Source: Bryobacterales bacterium (GTDB lineage: Bacteria; Acidobacteriota; Terriglobia; Bryobacterales; Bryobacteraceae). Taken from it: DNA of 64,000 nucleotides. The stretch's first letter is position 1, and every line of letters starts with the position of its first letter. Where the stretch lies: positions 1 through 64,000 of the forward strand of contig PLOR01000019.1 of NCBI GenBank assembly GCA_003142185.1. The letters run 5' to 3'. Of this stretch, positions 24,897 through 33,672 are shown piece by piece. The notes beneath the pieces were generated by a model, which made no database searches, was not told where the DNA came from, and saw only the letters and a program-made list of their open reading frames with translations. The position numbers and the translations under genes are program-made.

Positions 24897-26791
24897 TGCG
24901 CTCCTCGCATCGAATAGGCTTCCATGGTGATGACGCTCACCGGACAGCGCTCGGCGCATAGCCCGCAGCGGATGCAACGCGTCTCGTCCTTCAACATCGC
25001 CGAACCGGTGATAACTCCCAGCTCTTCGGCCGCCACGTCGTCGAGTTCCACGCGCAAACTCGCCGAGTTGGCCCGGATCTCCTCCAGCACTTCAGGCGTG
25101 AACTGGATGCTCTCCAGCGGCACGAGCTGAATGCAGTTCTCCGGACAGACGTCGACGCATCCGCCGCACAGGACGCACTGCGAACCGTCCGGCTCATTCC
25201 CTTCGAAAACGGTATTAATCCAGCACCGCAGGCAGCGGCGGGCCTCTCGCATAGCGGAAGCTTCGTCGTAGCCGGTCTCGACCTCGGTTACACCGGTGCG
25301 GCGATCGAGAGGGAGCATGGGCACTGGCTGGCGGCCGAGATTCATATAGTCGCTCGCCATGCGATGATGATCGAAGACTTCCACTTCGATCTCGGTTTCG
25401 GGGCGCTCACGCCCGGTCAAGTAACGATCGACGCCCAAGGCGATTCGCTTGCCGTCGCCGACACTGTCGATGATGAGCCGGGGGCCGAACACACAGTCGC
25501 CGCCGGCAAACACGCCCGGCGCGGTGGTCATCAGGGTGTTTCGATCGGTTACGATCAATCCCCGTCCCGAAATCTCCACGCCATCCTCGGCGGTCAGAAA
25601 GTCGAGCCGCGGAGCCTGTCCGATCGCGAGGATGACGGTGTCACAATCAATGATGGATTCGCTGTTCTCCTCAAACGTGGGATTAAACCTGCCGGTCGAA
25701 TCGAAAACCGCCAGGGTTCGAACTGTCTCCAGGCCGATCACTTTGCCATCCCGGCCCAGCACGCGTTTGGGGCCGCGCCCATCCCGCATGAGGATGCCTT
25801 CCACCTCGGCCTCTTCGATCTCTTCCATGGCAGCCGGCATCTGTTCGCGCCGCTCGATGCAGACGATGCTCACTTCCCGCGCGCCCAGGCGCAGTGCGGA
25901 CAGAGAGATGTCCATCATCTCGTGGGTGGCTACGGCGCTGATATTCTGTTCATCGGGCACCGCCTCATCGGGGCGATGCTGCTTGAGAACTTCTCGCGCC
26001 GCGGAGCGCGCCACATCCATGGCGACGTTGCCGCCGCCGATCACAACTACGCGCTTGCCGATGGTGAAGCGATAGCCCAGGTTCGCGTTCAGCAGGAAGT
26101 CGATCCCCTTGTGGACACCATCCAAATCCACTCCGGGAATGGAGAGGTCCCGGCTGCGGTGCGCACCGACGGCGAGCACGACCGCATCAAATCCCTGTTC
26201 GCGCAGTTGCCGGATGGCGAAATCGCGCCCGGCAGCCTGATTCACTTTTAGGGTCACGTCACCGGTCTCGAGGATCTCCCGGATCTGGGCTTCCACCACG
26301 CTGCGGGGCAGACGGTATTCGGGAATGCCAAGGGTCAACATGCCGCCCGCTACCGAAGCCGCTTCGAAGATAGTCACCGAGTAACCCATCCGAGCCAGAT
26401 CGTGCGCCGCCGAAAGACCCACGGGGCCGCTGCCTACGATGGCGACACGATGCGGCAGTTTGGCTTCCGGCGCACGCCGGATCTCGAGTGGATGCCGCGA
26501 CTCCGGACCGTATCGCTCGGTCAGAAAACGCTTGAGAGCGCGGATCTGGATCGGCTTGTCGATCTCGCCGCGGCGGCAGGCGGTCTCGCAGGGATGTGCG
26601 CAGACGCGTCCGCAGACGCTTGCCATCGGGTTCGGATCGCGCGCGTAACGATAGGCTTCTTCAAAGCGCCCGTCCGCGATGAGGGACACATAGCGGCCCG
26701 CGTTAGTGCCCGCTGGGCAGGCCATCATGCACGGGAAATTGGTGTCTAACCATTCCCGGTCGACTTTCTTGTCCTGGAATCGATTCAGCAC
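24893..26791 (-). CDS. GltD-like FAD/NAD(P) oxidoreductase with N- and C-terminal Fe-S domains
   Basis: A 632-residue soluble protein. Residues about 15-100 carry Cys clusters ('CMMACPAGTNAG', 'CGRVCAHPCETACRRG') as in the N-terminal Fe-S domain of glutamate synthase small subunit and NfnB. Next come an FAD site (GSGPVGLSAAHDLARMGY, about 118) and an NAD(P) site (GGGNVAMDVARSA, about 250), with 'GVFAGGDCVFGP' near 450. The last 130 residues hold two ferredoxin-like clusters, CVLCGGCVDVCPENC and CIRCGLCAERCP. The GTG start is 30 bases after the cupredoxin gene. It has no glutaminase or GltB partner, but its stop overlaps the Rieske start. A role coupling NAD(P)(H) or ferredoxin to the quinone complex is therefore likely. 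Confidence 0.85.
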   Translation of the reverse strand: MLNRFQDKKVDREWLDTNFPCMMACPAGTNAGRYVSLIADGRFEEAYRYARDPNPMASVCGRVCAHPCETACRRGEIDKPIQIRALKRFLTERYGPESRHPLEIRRAPEAKLPHRVAIVGSGPVGLSAAHDLARMGYSVTIFEAASVAGGMLTLGIPEYRLPRSVVEAQIREILETGDVTLKVNQAAGRDFAIRQLREQGFDAVVLAVGAHRSRDLSIPGVDLDGVHKGIDFLLNANLGYRFTIGKRVVVIGGGNVAMDVARSAAREVLKQHRPDEAVPDEQNISAVATHEMMDISLSALRLGAREVSIVCIERREQMPAAMEEIEEAEVEGILMRDGRGPKRVLGRDGKVIGLETVRTLAVFDSTGRFNPTFEENSESIIDCDTVILAIGQAPRLDFLTAEDGVEISGRGLIVTDRNTLMTTAPGVFAGGDCVFGPRLIIDSVGDGKRIALGVDRYLTGRERPETEIEVEVFDHHRMASDYMNLGRQPVPMLPLDRRTGVTEVETGYDEASAMREARRCLRCWINTVFEGNEPDGSQCVLCGGCVDVCPENCIQLVPLESIQFTPEVLEEIRANSASLRVELDDVAAEELGVITGSAMLKDETRCIRCGLCAERCPVSVITMEAYSMRGAQ

Positions 26792-26821
26792 GATGGTCTG
26801 GTATTTGCGCTTCGGCCACGC

Positions 26822-27418
26822 TTACTTGGAGAGCGCGAAATCGAGCGTAGCATCGCCGGCAACCGTAACCGGCTTGGTCTGGACCTTCATACCTTCGCGC
26901 CACGCCGAAACAGAGTAACTGCCATTCGGAACGTCGGCGATCTTGTAGCTTCCGGATGCGTCGGTTTCCGCGTAAAACGGCGTAGGGGTGACTATGACGA
27001 AGCCCGACATCTCGGGATGAACGTTGCAGAGCAGCGGAACGATGCCGGGTGTGTCGAACTTGAAAGCGCGCTTTTCCCCGGTCGGCCATGTTCCCAGGTT
27101 GTGGCCCAGCTTCTTGTTTCCGTTGATGGCGGGCCAGAAAATGTTGTGAGCCACCTTATCGCTATTGAGGAACTCGACCGTGGATCCCACCGGCGCCACC
27201 AGAAGGTGCGGTTGAAACAGGAGCGACTTCTGGTCCATCTCGAAAGGCTTCGCAGGTGGCGGAAAAGTCTTGCCCGGAACTGCTTCCAGGTATACAACGG
27301 AAACGCCCTTCCCGCCGCTGACCTTCCCGGTGATGTCGCCGCCCTGAGCTACCAGGCTGGCTATCGGCAGGAGGACTATCAGGTTCAAGAGTCTCGACGT
27401 CATTAGTTGAGTGTGCAT
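26822..27418 (-). CDS. Cupredoxin-like secreted protein with regulatory-like domain
   Basis: A 198-residue protein with a signal peptide (about 1-25). The ATG at 27418 has AAAGGA six bases upstream. The core resembles plastocyanin-type copper proteins: His in 'SDKVAHNIFWP' (about 97), then Cys, His and Met in 'LLCNVHPEMSGF' (about 136-146) give the His-Cys-His-Met type 1 copper set. The last 45 residues ('AETDASGSYKIADVPNGSYSVSAWREG') form a carboxypeptidase-regulatory-like beta domain. It is probably a periplasmic electron carrier between the porin-cytochrome and the cytochrome complex. Confidence 0.8.
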   Translation of the reverse strand: MHTQLMTSRLLNLIVLLPIASLVAQGGDITGKVSGGKGVSVVYLEAVPGKTFPPPAKPFEMDQKSLLFQPHLLVAPVGSTVEFLNSDKVAHNIFWPAINGNKKLGHNLGTWPTGEKRAFKFDTPGIVPLLCNVHPEMSGFVIVTPTPFYAETDASGSYKIADVPNGSYSVSAWREGMKVQTKPVTVAGDATLDFALSK

Positions 27419-27435
27419 GTTGAGTCCTTTGAGAT

Positions 27436-29076
27436 CTAGTAAACGAATTCCAGGCCGAACAGAGCCGTGTTGACCCGGAACGGAGTGACTGCCGTTAATG
27501 CTCCGGTTGTGAGATTGGTTTGAATCACGACCGACTGTTGCGGCCGGAATTGATATTCAAACGAGAACTTGATGTTCGGGTGAATCAGGAATTGCAGGCC
27601 TGGGGTGTAGCGATTGCGGGTGGAATCGAGCGGCCCGAAGTACGGAGTCGATGTCGAGAGCGCCAGGCCGTTGATGCGATCGGCGCTCGAATGAACACTG
27701 TCCCAGCGGCCAGTCGCCATGAGCCAGGGAAAGACCATGTAATCGGCCTGAACGAAGCCGCCGTCGAACGTCGCGGGTACGCTCTGGACGAAACCGATGG
27801 GGAGGGGCGAAGCCGACGTTAGAGGGAGGACAATCAGCGCCCCGGTTGAGTCTATCGGCAGCAAGTTATTATCGCGGCCGTACATGTAGAGCCCGTAAAC
27901 ATTGAGCTTGCGGAAGTTGAAGTTCAAATCGCCGCCAGCCCGGTAGTAGGGTTCCTGCACCTGCAGAGTCGTGTTATTTCCCTGGAGAGTGACGCCGGCG
28001 AATTGCTGGAGCGATCTCCCATACAGATAAAACGATCCGACGCTGATAAAAGAGTGGTCGTGCGGGCCGGTGGTCCCGGCGGCCTGAACGGCGTGCCGGC
28101 TTTCCGAATCGCGTTCGAGATTGAAGCGGTACGAGAAGCGCCCGTAGTAATTCTTGAAACTGGAGTCGGAGCCGAATCCGACGCCTCCGTTGGCACCCCC
28201 GGTTGCGGAGGGCACGTAGGGACTTGTATTCGCGGGCTGATCGACGGCGCTGGTATTTTGATCGACCACCGCCACGGAGTAGTGATATCCGCCGTATTGG
28301 TGCCCTCCGCTCAGCTCAATTCCTTTCGCCGCGTCGGCAAACGTAAACTGGTTGTTGACGTTTTGCTGCAGCGCGACCATGGAGTTCATCGCGCCAACGT
28401 TGGCCTGCGAATAAATGTCGTACGGGCTCAAGTTGTAGCTGCGCGCCTGCGTGAAGGGCAGATCCAGTTCGAACTGTCCCACGCGCACGCTCAGGGAGTC
28501 CTTCGGGAGTTTCAGAAAACGGCCAGCGTCGACAAATTTCAGGTACCCGTCACCGAGACTACCGGCGCTATTGTCTCCTCCGACGCTGATGTCGTCGTCG
28601 ACCCAGAACGCGATCCCGCTGCCAAAGTTGCCGGCTGTAAAGATGCTGAAGAATCCGCTTGCAAAATCGGTTCCCGGGAGGACCTGTGGCAGGTTTCCGA
28701 CTGGGGTGAGCACGGCGAACTGGTTTCTGTTGGCGCCGGTTGCCTGGAAAAACGTGTTGAAGCGCAACCCGATGGGGGGTATACCCGGAATCGACCCCGG
28801 CCACACCGACTTTGGGAAATTCTGCTTCAGTGCCTCGGCGCCGAGCATCACCGGCGCGACCTTCAGCATATCCTCGTCGTCTTTCGGAAATTTGAATCCC
28901 GCATCCTTGAAGGCCTTCCCGAAATCGTTCAGCTTCGGAAAGTCTATGTGGCACGTCATGCACGAGGTTTGGTATTGCCGCGAAAAAGCAGGGATCGCGG
29001 CCCCCCGCTGAGGCACTAGGAGAAATGAAAGCGCCAAGATCGGGAGCACCGGCAGAGCTTTCGAGATGGGACCCAA
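27436..29076 (-). CDS. Outer-membrane porin-like beta barrel with one N-terminal haem c site
   Basis: A protein of about 546 residues. The TTG at 29076 is preferred because a perfect AGGAGG lies five bases upstream and it yields a clean signal peptide ('MGPISKALPVLPILALSFLLVPQRGA'); an ATG at 29148 would add 24 atypical residues. Soon after the cleavage site is a single haem motif CMTCH in 'RQYQTSCMTCHIDFPKLNDFGKAFKDAGF'. The remainder (about 100-546) is rich in alternating aromatic/polar strands and ends with Tyr, as expected of an outer-membrane barrel. It is the first gene of the ten-gene operon. A haem fused to a barrel suggests electron transfer at the outer membrane. Confidence 0.8.
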   Translation of the reverse strand: MGPISKALPVLPILALSFLLVPQRGAAIPAFSRQYQTSCMTCHIDFPKLNDFGKAFKDAGFKFPKDDEDMLKVAPVMLGAEALKQNFPKSVWPGSIPGIPPIGLRFNTFFQATGANRNQFAVLTPVGNLPQVLPGTDFASGFFSIFTAGNFGSGIAFWVDDDISVGGDNSAGSLGDGYLKFVDAGRFLKLPKDSLSVRVGQFELDLPFTQARSYNLSPYDIYSQANVGAMNSMVALQQNVNNQFTFADAAKGIELSGGHQYGGYHYSVAVVDQNTSAVDQPANTSPYVPSATGGANGGVGFGSDSSFKNYYGRFSYRFNLERDSESRHAVQAAGTTGPHDHSFISVGSFYLYGRSLQQFAGVTLQGNNTTLQVQEPYYRAGGDLNFNFRKLNVYGLYMYGRDNNLLPIDSTGALIVLPLTSASPLPIGFVQSVPATFDGGFVQADYMVFPWLMATGRWDSVHSSADRINGLALSTSTPYFGPLDSTRNRYTPGLQFLIHPNIKFSFEYQFRPQQSVVIQTNLTTGALTAVTPFRVNTALFGLEFVY

Positions 29077-29778
29077 AATTGCCTCCTGAGCTGCCGCGCG
29101 TTGCACCGAGGCCCTGAACCGAAGGCCGCATGCCCGGCTCGACAACATCCGCTGGGCCCCGTCTCAGCAGCCTTGTGGCCGAAACCGGTTTTCCTAACAA
29201 ACAAGGGCATTCCCAGTGCCGAGGATCTCCTGCCACGGTTGAAGCGTTGGGTGATCCTGCCCATCGCCCACTCAGTTGTGCGTAATTACACCCATCGGGA
29301 TGGATAATCACTGTTGAAAAATCCGCCACATGTTCCCAGCACCCATTTCGGCTCGAGTGGATAAGCCTTTGCCGGTTTTGGATTTCCCCGGCACAGATCA
29401 GTTGCCGCTTGGCGGAGCCAAAGACCACTGTTGAAAACATCGGCGCTTCGAGAAGAATCAAAACCTGGCTGCTGGGTCTAAAATACCTGGAAACCGGGAG
29501 CCAAAATGGAAATCCAGGGCGAAACAAACACTTCTTCCTGAGTTTGGTGCGCGCTCCTTCCGAGGGCAAGCGCGGTCGCCAGGCGTCCGATATATCGCGC
29601 AATTTCGGCAACTAGTCGGCCAGCCATGGTACTGCCTAACAGCGTTTCGGCGTGTGCCCTCGTTTCACACTGTTTCCAATTGCAATCGCTGCATTCCGAA
29701 CAGACAGGATATACAATCGAGACCAGTCGGGAGTTCCAGACGGACCTCCTGGCTCAACGCAAGACACAGAGGTGAAGG
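29077..29778. other. Divergent intergenic region upstream of the respiratory operon
   Basis: About 700 bases between the leftward operon and the rightward b561-like gene. No gene-like frame is seen. The 12-mer CACTGTTGAAAA occurs twice (29309-29320 and 29426-29437, same orientation, 117 bases apart) and may be a regulator site. Promoters for both directions must lie here, but no clear -35/-10 pair could be fixed. Confidence 0.45.
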
Positions 29779-30681
29779 ATGTTCAGGAATACCTTCGGCA
29801 ACTGGTTTGGTAGTGTCCGGGGCCTGGTTGTGGTTTGTCTGTTCGCGACCTTGGCTCCGTTTCTAGTGGCCCAGACGGCTGAAACGGGAACCTTGATGGG
29901 CAAGGTTGTCGATGCGTCGGGCGCGGCGGTCGCGAATGCCAAAGTCACGGCGGTGAGTGCGGACACCGGCCAGGCGCAAACTGCGACCACGGGGGCGGAC
30001 GGTGTTTACCGGTTCACGCTGCCGCCGGGCAACTACCGCGTGAAGTTTGAGGCTGCGGGCTTTGTGAGTGTAGAGATTCCGTCTACGACGGTTCCGGCAT
30101 CCGGGGCGGCGGTCCTGGATCGGAGGCTGGAGGTGGGCGCCCAGAGTAACGAGCAGACGACAGCAAAGTCTCCGGAGAAGCCGGCAGAACCCTCGATGAA
30201 TGACCTGGGATTCCCTTCGGACCAAACCGCGGGGAACGCGGCGGAACAGGCGAGACTGGACAAACGGTCGCACATGCTCAAGATCCATCAGCGGCTCGGC
30301 CTGATCACGGCCGGTGCCTTGGTCGCTACACTCGTCCTCTCCAACGGTGCGGCCGGCAAGAATAGTACGGCGTCCGGGCGCGAGTTACATGCTGCCGTGG
30401 GCGGGTTGACGGCGGGCCTGTATATGACGACCGCTTCCTTTGCCATCTTCGCGCCCAAGGTGCCGGGAACCAAAACCCGCGGTTCCATCCGTTTGCACAA
30501 GGCCCTGGCCTATATTCATGGGCCGGGTATGATCCTGACCCCCATCCTGGGAGCGCTGGCGTATGACGAACGAAACCGCGGCGAAAAGGTGCATGGCATC
30601 GCCAGTGCGCATGGGGCAGTGGGGACCGTGACGGGCATTGCGTATGGGGCCGCCATGTTGTCGGTGGTGTTTAAATTCTAG
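29779..30681 (+). CDS. Carboxypeptidase-regulatory-like domain fused to a b561-like four-helix membrane domain
   Basis: A 300-residue protein. A signal peptide (about 10-31) is followed by a regulatory-like beta domain (about 35-115, 'GKVVDASGAAVANAKVTAVSADTGQ...DGVYRFTLPPGNYRVKFEA'), a polar linker, and four hydrophobic segments from about 170 to 298. Each helix start carries His: 'MLKIHQRLG', 'ELHAAVGG', 'RLHKALAYIHGPGM' and 'VHGIASAHGAVG', as in haem-binding cytochrome b561-type or ferric-reductase-like bundles. Haem binding is inferred. The next gene is YceI, 10 bases on; in E. coli yceI is likewise paired with a b561-family gene (yceJ), which supports the assignment. Confidence 0.65.
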   Translation: MFRNTFGNWFGSVRGLVVVCLFATLAPFLVAQTAETGTLMGKVVDASGAAVANAKVTAVSADTGQAQTATTGADGVYRFTLPPGNYRVKFEAAGFVSVEIPSTTVPASGAAVLDRRLEVGAQSNEQTTAKSPEKPAEPSMNDLGFPSDQTAGNAAEQARLDKRSHMLKIHQRLGLITAGALVATLVLSNGAAGKNSTASGRELHAAVGGLTAGLYMTTASFAIFAPKVPGTKTRGSIRLHKALAYIHGPGMILTPILGALAYDERNRGEKVHGIASAHGAVGTVTGIAYGAAMLSVVFKF

Positions 30682-30691
30682 GGTGAATATC

Positions 30692-31231
30692 ATGAATCAG
30701 CGAATTCTGGCGGCCTTTTGGCTGCTGGCGCCCGCCATGCTTTTCGGAGCGGACAGCCAATGGGTTCTGGGGCAATCGACGCTTAGCTATCATGTGTCTC
30801 ACCCGCTGCACGAGAGTGTGGGTGTCAGCCACCAGGCGCGCGGCAAGGGTGTTTGCCACGCCGGACAATGCGATTTTCTAATCGCCGCGCCTGTCAAGTC
30901 GTTTGACTCGGGCGACAGCAATCGCGATCTTCACATGCTGCAAGTGACGCGCGGCGCGCAATTTCCCATGGTCACGGTGCGCGTGGTACTGCCCGAAATG
31001 GAACTCACATCTGCGACGATCCATTGCGATCCGGAGATTCAGTTCGCTGGCCAGACCGCCCGCTATAAGCAGGTTCCGTTCCAACGGGAAGTTCATGGCA
31101 GCGAGATTCGGATCACGGGAACGATTCCGGCGACGCTGTCCGATTTCAAGATCGATCCACCGTCGCTGCTGGCGGTACCGGTCAAAAACGACATACCGGT
31201 ACGCGTGGATATGACCTGGCGTCCGCAGTGA
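30692..31231 (+). CDS. YceI-like periplasmic protein
   Basis: A 179-residue protein with a signal peptide (about 1-19). The sequence follows the YceI layout in a divergent form: 'WVLGQSTLSYHVSHPLHESVGVS' near the start, 'APVKSFDSGDSNRDLHMLQV' and 'FPMVTVRVVLPE' in the middle. It is likely a lipocalin-like isoprenoid or quinone-binding protein. It has two extra Cys ('GVCHAGQCDF') that could form a disulphide. The ATG at 30692 follows an AGGGTGA site and lies 10 bases after the b561-like gene, so the pair is an operon. It is only distantly similar to the YceI protein at 210. Confidence 0.72.
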   Translation: MNQRILAAFWLLAPAMLFGADSQWVLGQSTLSYHVSHPLHESVGVSHQARGKGVCHAGQCDFLIAAPVKSFDSGDSNRDLHMLQVTRGAQFPMVTVRVVLPEMELTSATIHCDPEIQFAGQTARYKQVPFQREVHGSEIRITGTIPATLSDFKIDPPSLLAVPVKNDIPVRVDMTWRPQ

Positions 31232-31434
31232 ATGGCAGGCGTCGCTTCCGTCCGCTCAGCCATTGAGACTGGATCTTCTCTTTCGGCGTGGGTTTTGTCG
31301 CAATCGTACTCACGCGCAGTGCGCAGAGCGTGTTAGCTGCACTCAAAAGGCAAAATGATGCGCCTACGGGGATTAGCGATGGTGTGGAGGCTGCTCGCAC
31401 AACGAGCCTGGCTGCCATGCGAAGCGCATTTCTG

Positions 31435-33597
31435 TCATTGCACGCGGAGAGCGATCGTACGGCTGGCGGTGGACGCGCCTTGCCGCGCCGTCACCCTGAT
31501 TTCGTACTGGCCCGGGGCGGGCGAAATGGTGCTCATGAAGGGGATGGCGCCGGTCGCGTCGGGAGGCGGCAGATCGGGCGAGGCGCTGGACACCGGCTTC
31601 CCATCGCGCAGAACTTCGATCGCAAGCCGCGGCGCTCCGCCCGTTTGGGCCGGGTAAACCACCATATAAAGCGGGATGTCGGTTCCGGCCGCATACACTT
31701 CGTCGAGCGACGGAGTGACCTTGCCGCCGGCAAAGTGCAACGGGTCGGTGGGATTCCGGCCGCCGTCGTGAGGGACGTCAAAAGGATCGACACGCCGCAC
31801 CGGCACCAGTTCACTCAACCCGATACCTGGCTGATCCGCCACTAGCAGGGCCGTCCGCTTTACGCTGGCTGCGCCGTTTTCGCGGTCTACCACGGCGGTC
31901 TCGAGGGTATACCGTCCGGGCGACAGCAGCAGCGGCTGCGCGAAGGTCAGGTCGCCGCGGGTAAACGCTTCGAACTTGTCTGCCGGAATATCGTTGGCCA
32001 AATCCCGGCTGACTTTCGCGGCTACCTGGCCGTCCGCGTCCTTCACCAGCGCCAGCAGGGAAACATGCGAGCGCAGCTTGGCGGTTTGCTTGTCCTCGCG
32101 ATAAGACAGGTTCTGCATCGCCATCTGGAAGACCAGGGAATACTGCACGGCGCTGCCCGCGGCGCGGAACGGCATAGCCTGCGTGCGGTATGGGAAGGCG
32201 CTCGGCTGGGGCTTGGTGTTCAGCGCATCCAGGGCGGCCATTTCGAACGGTTCCATGACCTCGCCGGCCATCAGCGGCAGGGCGAAATAGCCGGCGCGCG
32301 TATGAACCTGCGCGCCTGGCCGCTTCACCTGCACTTCGATCTTGCGGAAGTGCCCGTCGTAATTCTGCGAGGTGGGAACGTAGCTCAGCTCATAGTGCGC
32401 GCGCACATCTTCCATTACTTCATGCAGAGGCTTGGCGACATCGTTGGTATTGGCGATCAGAAAGCCTCCCGTGCCTTCCGCCAGATTTGCCATGGCTTGT
32501 TGTGGATTGGCGGCCAAGCTCATATTCACCGTCTCGCCCTGGTGAACCATGTCGACCGCCGCGTCTCCCTCTGCCGCCATGCCTTGGTTTTGGCTGATCC
32601 TCGCGCTGGTACGCAACAAATCGGTGTTCGCAGTCGCCGGAGACTTGACCGAGAGACCCGTGACGTCCACGCAATAGATGCTCACGTTGGCGCGGTTGGC
32701 CGCGCCGATGATCGCCTGGAAGACGTTCTCGACCTCCCATGGCACCACCAGCCCTTCGGAAAGCAGCAAAACAGTCTTGCGGCCGGGCAACGCGGCCTGC
32801 GCCTGGACCAGCGACAGCAGCCCGTCGAGCGAGCGCCAGCCCGCTGCATAGTTGAACATTTCCATCTGCTTCCAAACAAGCCGGGCCAACATCATCTGCC
32901 CTTGCGAGCTCATGCCGGGGGATTCGGCGCCCTGCGTGGCCGCGCCGGCACTTTGGAATGGATCGCCGCCTGCCGCGGCGATCGTAATGCCACCCTGGCT
33001 GCCGGAGACCTCGACCGCCAGATTATTGAGCACGTTTTCGGAATCTTTGCGGAATTCGGTGTAGTTCCCAGTGGTGGCGCGCGTAATCGCCTGGCGCAAT
33101 AGATCCCGGTTGTTGGTGTAAGGCTGCAGTGCATTCAACCGGGCGTCCAGGCTGAAGACGCCGCCGTAAGTATTGGAGCGAAATTCATTGGCGAGGAATT
33201 CGGTGGCAGCCGTCTGGGCGAACAGGCGGCTGCCTGGTCCCATACGCTCGAAGACGATGGTCACAATGTTGAGATTGTGGAGTGGGTTGAGCGCGGGACC
33301 ATTGGACGCGGCGGTTGTGCTCGCGCCGGGCGTAGCGCCCGGCTGCGCGGTGGCGGGCTGCTGTTCATCGGCATCGGCATCGGTGAACCGGAAGGTCTGC
33401 ACCTTCTGGAGAACTCCATCCTCCAGCACGCGGACCTCTTCCGGCTTGAGATTGCGGATGGGGCGCTCTTTCTTGTCGCGCACCACGGCGTCCAGCAACA
33501 CTTCCCGCGTGGTAGTGCGGATTACCGGGAGGTTGGCCTCCTGGGCCGCCAGCGGCAGGCAGGCCAAACCGGCGCAGAGGAGCGAGACGATGCGCAT
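31435..33597 (-). CDS. VWFA-related Acidobacterial domain protein (secreted)
   Basis: A 720-residue protein. ATG 33597 has GAGGGTCTC just upstream and gives a signal peptide (MRIVSLLCAGLACLPLAAQ). The N-terminal 'TTREVLLDAVVRDKKERPIRNLKPEEVRVLEDG' is the standard opening of the TIGR03436-type family of Acidobacteria. The von Willebrand A-like region spans about 95-400 ('LNIVTIVFERMG', 'GRKTVLLLSEGLVVPWEVENVFQAIIGAANRANVSIYCVDV'), and 'YELSYVP...GHFRKIEVQVKRPGAQVHTRAGYFA' closes it. The C-terminal 250 residues are beta-rich and end in a 'GQYEIRVTARQG' module. Function is unknown; the family is periplasmic or surface-exposed. A paralogue is at 53430. Confidence 0.88.
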   Translation of the reverse strand: MRIVSLLCAGLACLPLAAQEANLPVIRTTTREVLLDAVVRDKKERPIRNLKPEEVRVLEDGVLQKVQTFRFTDADADEQQPATAQPGATPGASTTAASNGPALNPLHNLNIVTIVFERMGPGSRLFAQTAATEFLANEFRSNTYGGVFSLDARLNALQPYTNNRDLLRQAITRATTGNYTEFRKDSENVLNNLAVEVSGSQGGITIAAAGGDPFQSAGAATQGAESPGMSSQGQMMLARLVWKQMEMFNYAAGWRSLDGLLSLVQAQAALPGRKTVLLLSEGLVVPWEVENVFQAIIGAANRANVSIYCVDVTGLSVKSPATANTDLLRTSARISQNQGMAAEGDAAVDMVHQGETVNMSLAANPQQAMANLAEGTGGFLIANTNDVAKPLHEVMEDVRAHYELSYVPTSQNYDGHFRKIEVQVKRPGAQVHTRAGYFALPLMAGEVMEPFEMAALDALNTKPQPSAFPYRTQAMPFRAAGSAVQYSLVFQMAMQNLSYREDKQTAKLRSHVSLLALVKDADGQVAAKVSRDLANDIPADKFEAFTRGDLTFAQPLLLSPGRYTLETAVVDRENGAASVKRTALLVADQPGIGLSELVPVRRVDPFDVPHDGGRNPTDPLHFAGGKVTPSLDEVYAAGTDIPLYMVVYPAQTGGAPRLAIEVLRDGKPVSSASPDLPPPDATGAIPFMSTISPAPGQYEIRVTARQGASTASRTIALRVQ

Positions 33598-33672
33598 GAG
33601 ACCCTCCCTCTTGAGCGTACGCCAAAAAAAAGCGCAAGGCACACCGCCCGGTGCACCTGATCAGCGTTTCAG

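Noticed and set aside
24893-26791. Glutamate synthase small subunit (gltD)
   Set aside because: The fold matches, but there is no gltB, two additional C-terminal ferredoxin clusters are present, and the gene is embedded and overlapping in a Rieske/cytochrome b operon.
31232-31434. Small gene after the YceI gene at 30692
   Set aside because: The open frames here have no ribosome-binding site or motif and overlap the end of the VWFA gene.
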